From NCBI RefSeq assembly GCF_026340975.1, contig NZ_JAPEOS010000001.1:1076501-1140500 (forward strand): a DNA stretch of 64,000 bases. The letters are read 5' to 3'. The position numbers and the translations under genes are program-made. The stretch is from Streptomyces sp. NBC_01214 (lineage in GTDB: Bacteria > Actinomycetota > Actinomycetes > Streptomycetales > Streptomycetaceae). Within the stretch, counting starts at the first letter, position 1, and each line of letters starts with the position of its first letter. The notes under the pieces are model-generated. The model saw only the letters and a program-made list of their open reading frames with translations, did not search any database and was not told where the DNA came from. Below are positions 52,996 to 61,844 of the stretch, piece by piece.

Positions 52996-55577
52996 GCAAC
53001 ACCGTCCTGAAGACCTCGCGGCGCAACTTCGTCGCCCACAAGGGACGGATGGCGCTCTCCGCCGTCGCGGTCATGCTCTCCGTCGCCTTCGTCTGCGGCA
53101 CCCTGGTGTTCACCGACACCATGAACACCACCTTCGACAAGCTGTTCGCCGTCACCAGCTCCGACGTGACCGTCAGCCCGAAGGAGGCCAAGGAGGGGGA
53201 GGAGAACCCGGAACGCGGCCGCCCCGAGACCCTGCCCGGCTCGGCCGTCGAGCAGGTCCGCAAGGCCGAAGGCGTCAAGAGCGCCGAGGGCGGCGTCATG
53301 TCGACGTCCGTCACGGTCGTCAACGCCAAGAACGAGAACCTGGGCTCGACCACGGGCGCCCCGACCATCGCGGGCAGCTGGAACGAGAACGAGCTCAAGT
53401 CCATGAAGATCACCTCGGGCAACGCTCCGCGCGGCCCGACCGAGATGATGGTCGACGCCGACACCGCCGAGAAGCACCACCTGAAGCTCGGTGACGAACT
53501 GCGCACGATCGCCTTCACCGGCGACATCCGCGCCAGGATCAGCGGCATCGCCACCTTCACCGTGACCAACCCGGGCGCGGCGATCGTCTACTTCGACACG
53601 GCCACCGCGCAGCAGTCGCTGCTCGGCTCCCCCGGCGCCTTCACGCACGTCAACGTCACCGCCAAGGACGGGGTGAGCGACGAGCAGCTCAAGCAGCACG
53701 TCGCCGCCGCCGTCGGTGCGGACGCCTACAAGCTGCAGACCGCCAAGGAAGCCGCGGACGCCAACCGCGAGGACGTCGGCTCCTTCCTGAAGGTCATGAA
53801 GTACGTGATGCTCGGCTTCGCCTTCATCGCCTTCCTCGTCGGCATCTTCCTGATCTTCAACACCTTCTCGATGCTGGTCGCCCAGCGGACCCGCGAGATC
53901 GGCCTGATGCGCGCCATCGGCGCCGACAGCGGGCAGATCCTGAAGTCCGTGGTCCTCGAGGCCTTCCTCCTCGGGATCGTCGGCTCGGTCCTGGGCATCG
54001 GCGCCGGCGTGGGCCTGGCCGTCGGACTGATGGAGCTCATGGGCTCCATGGGCATGCACCTGTCCACCGACGACCTGACGATCGCCTGGACCACCCCGGT
54101 CATCGGCCTCTACCTCGGCATCAAGGTCACCGTCGTCTCCGCCTCCATCCCGGCCCGCCGGGCCGGCAAGGTCTCCCCGATGGCCGCGCTGCGCGAGTCC
54201 GGAACCCCGGGCGACAAGAAGGCCGGCGTCGTCCGTGCCGTCCTCGGCCTGGTCCTCACCGGCATCGGTGGCGCGGGGCTCTTCCTCGCCACGGCCGCCG
54301 AGAAGGCCGGCCCCGGATCGCTCTGGCTGGCCCTGGGCGTCGTCTTCACCCTCATCGGCTTCATCGTGATCGGCCCGCTGCTCGCCGCGGGCGTGGTGCG
54401 GGTGCTCTCCGGCGTGGTGCTGCGGCCCTTCGGGTCCGTCGGCCGGCTCGCCGAGCGCAACGCCCTGCGCAACCCGCGCCGCACTGGTGCCACCGCCGCC
54501 GCGCTGATGATCGGCCTCGCGCTGGTCGCCTGCCTGTCGGTGGTCGGCTCCTCGATGGTGGCCTCCGCGACCGACGAGCTCGACAAGACGGTCGGTGCGG
54601 ACTACATCGTCCAGTCCGAGACCGACCAGCCCGTGCTGCCGCAGGCCGAGCAGGCGATGCGCGCCATCCCGGGCTTGGACCACGTCACCGCCTACCGGGA
54701 GGTGCCGGCCACGATCACCGCCCCCGATGGGACCACGGTGCAGGAGGGCATCGGCGCCAACGACCCGACGTACGCCAAGGACATCCGGCGCAAGATGGTC
54801 GCCGGCGAGCACGCGGCGGCGTACGGCAAGGACTCCATGTCGGTCGGTTCCGACTACGCCACCAAGCACGGCATCAAGCTCGGTGACGAGCTGACGGTCG
54901 CCTTCACCGGCGGCAACACCGTCAAGCTGAAGGTCGCGGCGATCACCAGCGACGGCGGCAACATCGACAAGACCATGAAGTACATCAGCACCGACCTCGC
55001 CCGGGCGAACGTCCCGGCCGACAAGCTGCCGCTCCCCTTCATGATGCTGGCCAGCGCGAAGGACGGTCAGTCGGACGCCACCGCGTACCAGTCGGTCAAG
55101 ACGGCGATGGCCGAGTACCCGCAGTACAGCGTGCGCAACCAGACCGACTACAAGCAGGCCCTGCAGGACCAGGTCGGCCAACTGCTGAACATGGTCTACG
55201 GGCTCCTCGGCCTCGCGATCGTCGTCGCGGTCCTGGGCGTCGTGAACACCCTGGCCCTCTCGGTGGTCGAGCGGACCCGCGAGATCGGCCTGATGCGCGC
55301 CATCGGCCTTTCCCGCCGCCAGCTGCGCCGCATGATCCGCCTGGAGTCGGTGGTCATCGCCCTCTTCGGCGCCGTGCTCGGCCTCGGTCTCGGCATGGGC
55401 TGGGGGATCGGCGCGCAGCAGCTGCTGGCGCTCCAGGGCCTGAAGGTGCTGGACATCCCGTGGTCGACGATCCTCGGGGTGTTCGCCGCCTCGGCCTTCG
55501 TGGGCCTGTTCGCCGCACTGGTCCCGGCCTTCCGGGCAGGGCGGATGAACGTACTGAACGCGATCGCGAGCGAGTAA
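52992..55577 (+). CDS. FtsX/MacB-like ABC exporter permease
   Basis: 861 residues. An N-terminal membrane span (about 20-42) precedes a large extracytoplasmic MacB-type periplasmic-core domain, then an FtsX domain with three spans (about 265-380), a second pair of spans (about 410-460), a second extracytoplasmic domain and a second FtsX domain (about 735-861). The coupling motif EIGLMRAIG occurs in both FtsX halves. This is the duplicated-FtsX form common in actinomycetes, probably exporting peptides, lipids or antibiotics by mechanotransmission. Together with the ATPase it forms a complete exporter. Confidence 0.92.
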   Translation: MSNTVLKTSRRNFVAHKGRMALSAVAVMLSVAFVCGTLVFTDTMNTTFDKLFAVTSSDVTVSPKEAKEGEENPERGRPETLPGSAVEQVRKAEGVKSAEGGVMSTSVTVVNAKNENLGSTTGAPTIAGSWNENELKSMKITSGNAPRGPTEMMVDADTAEKHHLKLGDELRTIAFTGDIRARISGIATFTVTNPGAAIVYFDTATAQQSLLGSPGAFTHVNVTAKDGVSDEQLKQHVAAAVGADAYKLQTAKEAADANREDVGSFLKVMKYVMLGFAFIAFLVGIFLIFNTFSMLVAQRTREIGLMRAIGADSGQILKSVVLEAFLLGIVGSVLGIGAGVGLAVGLMELMGSMGMHLSTDDLTIAWTTPVIGLYLGIKVTVVSASIPARRAGKVSPMAALRESGTPGDKKAGVVRAVLGLVLTGIGGAGLFLATAAEKAGPGSLWLALGVVFTLIGFIVIGPLLAAGVVRVLSGVVLRPFGSVGRLAERNALRNPRRTGATAAALMIGLALVACLSVVGSSMVASATDELDKTVGADYIVQSETDQPVLPQAEQAMRAIPGLDHVTAYREVPATITAPDGTTVQEGIGANDPTYAKDIRRKMVAGEHAAAYGKDSMSVGSDYATKHGIKLGDELTVAFTGGNTVKLKVAAITSDGGNIDKTMKYISTDLARANVPADKLPLPFMMLASAKDGQSDATAYQSVKTAMAEYPQYSVRNQTDYKQALQDQVGQLLNMVYGLLGLAIVVAVLGVVNTLALSVVERTREIGLMRAIGLSRRQLRRMIRLESVVIALFGAVLGLGLGMGWGIGAQQLLALQGLKVLDIPWSTILGVFAASAFVGLFAALVPAFRAGRMNVLNAIASE

Positions 55578-55602
55578 CCGGCTCGCGTTCGTTCGGGGGA
55601 AT

Positions 55603-55634
55603 GCCGGTCCGGGACCTCAGGGTCCCGGACCGGC
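55603..55634. terminator. Bidirectional terminator after the ABC exporter
   Basis: GCCGGTCCGGGACC (55603-55616) is fully complementary to GGTCCCGGACCGGC (55621-55634) with a 4-nt loop. It separates convergent genes. Confidence 0.85.
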
Positions 55635-55667
55635 GTCGTCGTACGGGGCCGACGCCGGCCTTCCCCT

Positions 55668-57074
55668 TCACTCCCGCTGCATCAGGACGATGCCGCCGGC
55701 CTCACCCACCAGGGTGAACCGCTCGCCGGGGTGGAGCTGGCGGGCGTAGCCGGTCGGGTCCTCGCCGGCCCACTTGGAGGAGTTGTCGATGGTGATCCAG
55801 TCGGGCACCACGCCCTTGCTGCCGCCGATCCACAGCACGCGGCACCGCGAGGTCAGCCGGGTCAGCGGGGTGGTGTCGGCCTCCACGGTCGCCCCGTCGG
55901 GGATCCGGTCCAGGAGCCGCTCGATCGCCGTGACCCGCTCGGGCTTCTCGTACGTACGGGCTTCGACGAGCTTGGCCGTCGGCATGGCGGTCGCGCTCAG
56001 GGCGAGCGCGGCGGCCAGGACGGCGGTCGGCAGCTGTAGGGCGTACGAGCGCAGCCGGGGCCGCTCGCTCCGCCGGACGGTGTCGATGGCGTCGACCAGG
56101 GCGAGGGCCACGACGGGCATGAGGACGGCGCTGTAGTGCCAGTCGGTGGACCAGTAGTGGTCGTCCCCGGACAGGAACCGCCAGCCGAGGGTGGGCGCGG
56201 CCACCAGGAGCAGCGGCGAGCGCAGCGCGAGCAGCCCGGAGGTGGGGACCAGCACCCAGGCCAAGGTGGTGAGCTTGGTGCCGATGCCACCGAGCGGACC
56301 CGCCCCGTCGATCTTGTCCCAGTAGCCGTATCCCGCGGTGGCGAAGGCCGGTATGAAGACGGTGAACACCAGGACGGCGAAGACGCAGGCCGCGGCGGCG
56401 ACGCCGAGCGCGGTCACGGCGATCCGCCGGTTGCCGTCGCGGGCCCGCCAGGCCACCACCACGGCCAGCGCGGCGAGCGTGAAGCCGAGGTCCTCCTTGA
56501 CGAGGACCAGCGGCAGCCCCCACAGCAGGGCGGCCCGCCAGCGCCGGGCGAGCACCGCCTCCAGGGCGAAGGCCAGCAGGGGCACGGCGAAGGCGATCTC
56601 GTGGAAGTCGAACTCCACGGCCCGCTGGATGCCCCAGGACAGTCCGTACGCGATGCCGACCGCGAGCCCGCGGGCCCGGCCGAGGAACCGTACGGCCGCC
56701 CGGGTGACGGGCACGGCGGACAGCGCGAACAGCGCCGACTGCACCACCAGCAGGGTGAGGGGCCCGGGGAAGACCCGGTAGACGGGGGCGACGAGCGCGA
56801 TGATCGGGCTGAAGTGGTCCCCGAGGATGTTGGCCCCCGGCCCCTTCAGGTCGGCGACGGGCTCCTGGAGGTGCGCGTACGCGCGGATCGCCTGCTCGAA
56901 GATCCCCAGGTCCCAGGAGGCCCAGTCCATCCGTCGGAACCGGCCGACGGACAGGATGAGGTAGACGACGAACAGTCCGGCGGCCACCAGCCAGGGCGGT
57001 GCCCACGCGTACCGGTCCGGCTTCGCGGGTGCCGGTACCACCGGCGCCGGGCGGGCTATCGCATCGCTCGTCAC
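55668..57074 (-). CDS. DUF2079-family integral membrane protein
   Basis: 468 residues with about ten to eleven membrane spans. The first loop holds FRRMDWASWDLGIFEQAIRAYAH and DHFSPIIALVAPVYRVFP, and EFDFHEIAFAVPLLAFALEA follows; this DxG-F-Q plus H-F-SP pattern is the DUF2079 signature, a family related to membrane glycosyltransferases of the GT-C type. The terminal 120 residues form a soluble domain. Function unknown. GTG 57074 follows GGAGGAG with a 9-nt gap; an upstream GTG at 57122 is a weaker alternative. The gap to mfd, 57075-57289, contains no further gene. Confidence 0.82.
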   Translation of the reverse strand: MTSDAIARPAPVVPAPAKPDRYAWAPPWLVAAGLFVVYLILSVGRFRRMDWASWDLGIFEQAIRAYAHLQEPVADLKGPGANILGDHFSPIIALVAPVYRVFPGPLTLLVVQSALFALSAVPVTRAAVRFLGRARGLAVGIAYGLSWGIQRAVEFDFHEIAFAVPLLAFALEAVLARRWRAALLWGLPLVLVKEDLGFTLAALAVVVAWRARDGNRRIAVTALGVAAAACVFAVLVFTVFIPAFATAGYGYWDKIDGAGPLGGIGTKLTTLAWVLVPTSGLLALRSPLLLVAAPTLGWRFLSGDDHYWSTDWHYSAVLMPVVALALVDAIDTVRRSERPRLRSYALQLPTAVLAAALALSATAMPTAKLVEARTYEKPERVTAIERLLDRIPDGATVEADTTPLTRLTSRCRVLWIGGSKGVVPDWITIDNSSKWAGEDPTGYARQLHPGERFTLVGEAGGIVLMQRE

Positions 57075-57289
57075 GGACTCGTGCTCCTCCGGAGGCAGTG
57101 TCTCCCCGGCGGAAGACGACACGGCGAGCTCGGACAGTCAGAACAGGAACATCGTAAAGCGGTGCGGGGGGCGTCGTCGTAGGGTGGGAACCCCCGGCCC
57201 GTGCGACGTGTCGGGCCCTTCGCGTTGCCCCCGCACCCGCACCGCACACCTTTCAGACTCCAGACCTTCACCGGACGGAAAGCCTCTTC

Positions 57290-60200
57290 ATGAGCCTGCA
57301 CGGACTGCTCGACGCCGTCACCCGTGATGCCGCCCTCGCCGAGGCGGTCACCGCGGCCGGGGACGGCAAGCGCATGCACGTGGACCTGGTCGGCCCCGCC
57401 GCCGCGCGGCCCTTCGCGATCGCCGCGCTGGCCCGGCAGACGGGGCGCACCGTGCTGGCGGTCACCGCCACCGGGCGCGAGGCCGAGGACCTGGCCGCCG
57501 CGCTGCGTTCCCTGCTGCCCCCCGACGAGGTGGTGGAGTACCCCTCCTGGGAGACGCTCCCGCACGAGCGGCTCAGCCCGCGCAGCGACACCATGGGCCG
57601 CCGGCTCGCCGTCCTGCGCCGCCTGGTGCACCCGAGCAAGGACGACCCGGCCGCAGGTCCCGTGAGCGTGCTCGTCGCGCCCATCCGGTCCGTGCTCCAG
57701 CCGCAGGTCAAGGGGCTCGGGGAGCTGGTCCCGGTCAGCCTGCGGCACGGCGGCGGCGCCGACCTCGGGGAGGTCACCGAGGCGCTGGCCGCCGCCGCGT
57801 ACGCCCGGGTCGAGCTCGTCGAGAAGCGCGGGGAGTTCGCCGTGCGCGGCGGCATCCTCGATGTGTTCCCGCCCACCGAGGAACACCCGCTGCGCATCGA
57901 GTTCTGGGGCGACGAGGTCGAGGAGATCCGTTACTTCAAGGTCGCCGACCAGCGCTCCCTGGAGATCGCCGAACACGGGCTGTGGGCCCCGCCCTGCCGC
58001 GAGCTGCTGCTGACCGACGCGGTACGGGAGCGGGCCGCGGCCCTCGCCGAGGCCCATCCCGAGCTCGGCGAGCTGCTGCACAAGATCGCCGAGGGGATCG
58101 CCGTGGAGGGCATGGAGTCCCTCGCCCCGGTCCTCGTCGACGAGATGGAACTGCTGATCGACGTGCTGCCCGCCGGGTCGATGGCCGTGGTCTGCGACCC
58201 GGAGCGGGTCCGGACCCGGGCCGCCGACCTCGTGGCGACGAGCCAGGAGTTCCTGATGGCCTCCTGGGCGGCCACCGCGGGCGGCGGCGAGGCCCCCATC
58301 GACGTCGGCGCGGCCTCGCTCCGCGGGATCGCCGATGTCCGCGAGCGGGCCCGCGAGCTGGACATGATGTGGTGGTCGGTGTCCCCCTTCGCCGCCGACG
58401 AGAGCGCGGGCGGCAGCGACACCCTCAAGCTCGGCATGCACGCCCCGGAGGCCTACCGCGGCGACACCGCCCGGGCGCTGGCCGACACCAAGGGCTGGAT
58501 CGCCGACGGCTGGCACACCGTCTACCTCACCGAGGGCCACGGCCCGGCCGCCCGTACCGTCGAGGTGCTCGGCGGCGAGGGCATCGCGGCCCGGCTGGAG
58601 CCGGAACTGCGCGCCCTGGAGCCGAGCCTGGTGCACGTCGCCTGCGGCTCGATCGACAACGGCTTCGTCGATCCGGTGCTGCGCCTGGCCGTGCTCACCG
58701 AGACCGACCTGACCGGCCAGCGCACCGCCACCAAGGACCTCGGCCGGATGCCGACCCGGCGCCGCAAGACCATCGACCCGCTGACCCTGGAGGCCGGCGA
58801 CTACATCGTCCACGAGCAGCACGGCGTGGGCCGCTACGTCGAGATGGTCCAGCGCACGGTGCAGGGGGCCACCCGCGAGTACCTGCTGGTGGAGTACGCG
58901 CCGGCCAAGCGCGGGCAGCCCGGCGACCGGCTTTACATCCCCACCGACCAGCTGGAGCAGGTCACCAAGTACGTGGGCGGCGAGGCCCCGACGCTGCACC
59001 GGCTCGGCGGCGCCGACTGGACCAAGACCAAGGCGCGCGCGAAGAAGGCGGTCAAGGAGATCGCCGCCGACCTCATCAAGCTCTACAGCGCGCGCATGGC
59101 GGCCCCCGGCCACACCTTCGGACCGGACACCCCCTGGCAGCGCGAGCTGGAGGACGCCTTCCCGTACGCGGAGACGCCCGACCAGCTGACCACCATCGCC
59201 GAGGTCAAGGAGGACATGGAGAAGTCGGTCCCGATGGACCGGCTGATCTGCGGCGACGTGGGGTACGGCAAGACTGAGATCGCCGTGCGCGCCGCGTTCA
59301 AGGCGGTCCAGGACGGCAAGCAGGTCGCCGTCCTCGTCCCCACGACCCTGCTCGTGCAGCAGCACTTCGGCACCTTCTCCGAGCGCTACAGCCAGTTCCC
59401 CGTCAAGGTGAAGGCGCTCTCGCGCTTCCAGAGCGAGAGCGAGTCCAAGGCCACCCTGGAGGGTCTCCACGAGGGCTCGGTGGACGTGGTCATCGGCACC
59501 CACCGGCTGTTCTCGCAGGAGACGAGGTTCAAGGACCTCGGCCTGGTCATCGTCGACGAGGAGCAGCGCTTCGGCGTGGAGCACAAGGAGCAGCTGAAGA
59601 AGCTCCGCGCCAACGTGGACGTGCTCACCATGTCCGCGACCCCGATCCCGCGCACCCTGGAGATGGCGGTGACCGGCATCCGCGAGATGTCGACGATCAC
59701 CACCCCGCCGGAGGAGCGCCACCCGGTCCTGACCTTCGTCGGCCCGTACGAGGAGAAGCAGATCGGCGCGGCCATCCGCCGCGAGCTGCTGCGCGAGGGC
59801 CAGTGCTTCTACATCCACAACCGGGTCGAGTCCATCGACCGGGCGGCCGCCAAGCTGCGCGAGATCGTGCCCGAGGCGCGGATCGCGACGGCCCACGGCC
59901 AGATGTCGGAGCAGGCCCTGGAGCAGGTCGTCGTCGACTTCTGGGAGAAGAAGTTCGACGTGCTCGTGTCGACCACGATCGTCGAGTCGGGCATCGACAT
60001 CTCCAACGCCAACACCCTGATCGTGGAGCGCGGCGACAACTTCGGCCTGAGCCAGCTGCACCAGCTGCGCGGACGCGTCGGGCGCGGCCGCGAGCGCGGG
60101 TACGCGTACTTCCTCTACCCGCCGGAGAAGCCGCTGACCGAGACCGCGCACGAGCGGCTCGCGACGATCGCCCAGCACACCGAGATGGGTGCGGGCATGT

Positions 60201-60823
60201 ACGTGGCGATGAAGGACCTGGAGATCCGCGGCGCGGGCAACCTGCTCGGCGGCGAGCAGTCCGGTCACATCGCGGGCGTCGGCTTCGACCTCTACATCCG
60301 GATGGTCGGCGAGGCCGTGGCCGACTACCGGGCCGCGGTCGAGGGTCAGGTGGAGGAGGAGCCGCCGCTGGAGGTCAAGATCGAGCTGCCGGTCGACGCG
60401 CACGTCCCGCACGACTACGCGCCGGGCGAGCGGCTGCGCCTGCAGGCGTACCGGTCCATCGCCTCCGCCACCTCCGAGGCCGACATCAAGGCGGTCCGCG
60501 AGGAACTCACCGACCGCTACGGCAAGCTGCCGGAGCCGGTGGAGAACCTGCTGCTGGTGGCCGGGCTGCGGATGCTGGCCCGGGCCTGCGGGGTCGGGGA
60601 CATCACCCTCCAGGGCAACAACGTCCGCTTCGGTCCGGTGGAGCTGCGCGAGTCGCAGGAGCTGCGGCTGAAACGGCTCTACCCGGGGACGGTGCTCAAG
60701 CCCGCCACCTCGCAGGTGCTGGTTCCGCGCCCGAAGGCGGGCAAGATCGGCGGGAAGCCGGTGGTCGGGCGGGAACTGCTGGCCTGGACGGGGGAGTTCC
60801 TCACCACCATCCTCGGCTCGTAG
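57290..60823 (+). CDS. mfd: Transcription-repair coupling factor Mfd
   Basis: A 1177-residue Mfd, which removes stalled RNA polymerase from DNA lesions and recruits UvrA. The N-terminal UvrB-like domains include EYPSWETLPHERLSPRSDTMGRR; the RNA polymerase-interacting domain is near 495-570 (LEAGDYIVHEQHGVGRYVEM). The translocase has GDVGYGKTEIAVRAAF (about 655-670), VDEEQRFGVEHKE (DEEQ box), SATPIPRTLEMA, VESGIDISNANTLIVERGDNFGLSQLHQLRGRVGRG and the C-terminal TRCF domain. Length and motifs are normal. Starts ATG with GGACGGAAAG upstream. Confidence 0.96.
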   Translation: MSLHGLLDAVTRDAALAEAVTAAGDGKRMHVDLVGPAAARPFAIAALARQTGRTVLAVTATGREAEDLAAALRSLLPPDEVVEYPSWETLPHERLSPRSDTMGRRLAVLRRLVHPSKDDPAAGPVSVLVAPIRSVLQPQVKGLGELVPVSLRHGGGADLGEVTEALAAAAYARVELVEKRGEFAVRGGILDVFPPTEEHPLRIEFWGDEVEEIRYFKVADQRSLEIAEHGLWAPPCRELLLTDAVRERAAALAEAHPELGELLHKIAEGIAVEGMESLAPVLVDEMELLIDVLPAGSMAVVCDPERVRTRAADLVATSQEFLMASWAATAGGGEAPIDVGAASLRGIADVRERARELDMMWWSVSPFAADESAGGSDTLKLGMHAPEAYRGDTARALADTKGWIADGWHTVYLTEGHGPAARTVEVLGGEGIAARLEPELRALEPSLVHVACGSIDNGFVDPVLRLAVLTETDLTGQRTATKDLGRMPTRRRKTIDPLTLEAGDYIVHEQHGVGRYVEMVQRTVQGATREYLLVEYAPAKRGQPGDRLYIPTDQLEQVTKYVGGEAPTLHRLGGADWTKTKARAKKAVKEIAADLIKLYSARMAAPGHTFGPDTPWQRELEDAFPYAETPDQLTTIAEVKEDMEKSVPMDRLICGDVGYGKTEIAVRAAFKAVQDGKQVAVLVPTTLLVQQHFGTFSERYSQFPVKVKALSRFQSESESKATLEGLHEGSVDVVIGTHRLFSQETRFKDLGLVIVDEEQRFGVEHKEQLKKLRANVDVLTMSATPIPRTLEMAVTGIREMSTITTPPEERHPVLTFVGPYEEKQIGAAIRRELLREGQCFYIHNRVESIDRAAAKLREIVPEARIATAHGQMSEQALEQVVVDFWEKKFDVLVSTTIVESGIDISNANTLIVERGDNFGLSQLHQLRGRVGRGRERGYAYFLYPPEKPLTETAHERLATIAQHTEMGAGMYVAMKDLEIRGAGNLLGGEQSGHIAGVGFDLYIRMVGEAVADYRAAVEGQVEEEPPLEVKIELPVDAHVPHDYAPGERLRLQAYRSIASATSEADIKAVREELTDRYGKLPEPVENLLLVAGLRMLARACGVGDITLQGNNVRFGPVELRESQELRLKRLYPGTVLKPATSQVLVPRPKAGKIGGKPVVGRELLAWTGEFLTTILGS

Positions 60824-60857
60824 GGGCCGTAGCGGCCGTAGCGGGTGCGCTGACGAC

Positions 60858-60908
60858 GGGAACGGCCGTGGCCGGGGACCTCAGGGGTCCCCGGCCACGG
60901 CCGTTCCC
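60858..60908. terminator. Bidirectional terminator between mfd and the lipoprotein gene
   Basis: A perfect 23-bp stem (60858-60880 with 60886-60908) with a 5-nt loop TCAGG lies between convergent stop codons, the strongest hairpin in the window. Confidence 0.9.
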
Positions 60909-60919
60909 GCGTGCGCGGC

Positions 60920-61633
60920 TCAGCCCAGCTGGTCCGGGTCTATGACGTCCTTGTCGGCCGGGGCCTCGGCCTGGACCGGCTCGTCGAAGCCGGAGAAGGA
61001 GACCTCGGCCGGCTCCTTGCCGGTGATGCCCGCCTTGAGCAGGTACGGCGTGCCCTCGGTGGCGACCAGCAGGGTCTCGGTGCCCTCGTCGGTCTTCGTG
61101 GTCAGGGTGAGGGCCTTCTGGCCGGAGACCGAGGTGACCTCGCCCTTCTTCGCGCCCTTGCTGTCGTCGAACTCCTTGAGCAGCTCGTCCAGGTCGCACA
61201 GGGAGGCGATCTCCTTGGAGTCGGCGTCCGAGGCCTTCGACTTCAGCCAGTGGCCCGCCAGCTGCTTGACCGCCCCGTCCGCCTGGTCCTTGGGCAGGTC
61301 CTTCATCTGCGAGCGGTAGAAGGGCTCGTCCGCCTTGATGAACACGAACTCGGCGTTGCGGATCAGCTCGAAGGAGCCCTCCTCGCTGGCGATCGTGCCC
61401 CGGCAGTCGCCGGTCTTGCTGACGGCCATGTTCAGCTCCATCGGCTTGCCCTCGTCCCAGATCTTGCCGCTGACGGTGAGCGAGGCGGCGCCGCGCAGGG
61501 CGTCGACGGACTTGTCCGCCACCTCGGAGCCGGACAGGTCCGCGAACGGGCCGGAGGCGAAGCAACCGGTGAGGCCGAGGGCGGCGGCGCAGGCGAGGGC
61601 GGCGGTGGCGGTGAGGCGGTGGGCGGTGCGCAT
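60920..61633 (-). CDS. Lipoprotein, probably LppX/LprG-like fold
   Basis: 237 residues with a type II signal peptide: basic MRTAHR, hydrophobic core and lipobox GLTGC (Cys24). The mature part has alternating strands typical of the LppX/LolA-like half-barrel: DKSVDALRGAASLTVSGKIWDEGKPMELNMAVSKTGDCRGTI, then KGEVTSVSGQKALTLTTKTDEGTETLLVATEGTPYLLKA. In mycobacteria relatives carry hydrophobic lipids across the envelope; here the family is inferred from pattern only. Divergent from the methylase-like gene with a 211-bp gap. Confidence 0.78.
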   Translation of the reverse strand: MRTAHRLTATAALACAAALGLTGCFASGPFADLSGSEVADKSVDALRGAASLTVSGKIWDEGKPMELNMAVSKTGDCRGTIASEEGSFELIRNAEFVFIKADEPFYRSQMKDLPKDQADGAVKQLAGHWLKSKASDADSKEIASLCDLDELLKEFDDSKGAKKGEVTSVSGQKALTLTTKTDEGTETLLVATEGTPYLLKAGITGKEPAEVSFSGFDEPVQAEAPADKDVIDPDQLG

Positions 61634-61775
61634 GGGGACTCTCTAGGGCAGCTGGAAGGGGTAAAGGAAGATTAAAGGAGAAGCGGAAGATCGTGTTCCG
61701 CTCACGGGGGAGCGTGACGGTCCGGCGGGTGAAGGCGTGCCGATCACAGCAGATGCATGTGAACCGAGTCAACAT

Positions 61776-61810
61776 GATTCACGGAAGTTCTTGAGTTCAC
61801 GCTGTGAATC
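61776..61810. promoter_or_regulatory. GTGAA/TTCAC operator-like repeats upstream of the methylase-like gene
   Basis: TTCAC-GCT-GTGAA (61796-61808) is a perfect 13-bp palindrome. GATTCAC (61776-61782) and GTGAATC (61804-61810) form a wider inverted repeat, and another GTGAA is at 61759. They lie just upstream of the promoter of the gene starting at 61845. Confidence 0.45.
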
Positions 61811-61831
61811 GATCTCTCGAGTGTGAGCGGG

Positions 61832-61837
61832 TATGCT
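61832..61837 (+). promoter_or_regulatory. -10 hexamer for leaderless methylase transcript
   Basis: TATGCT is followed by 7 nt and ATG 61845, with no Shine-Dalgarno. This decides the start over ATG 61833, which lies inside the hexamer. Confidence 0.5.
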
Positions 61838-61844
61838 CCCCGGC

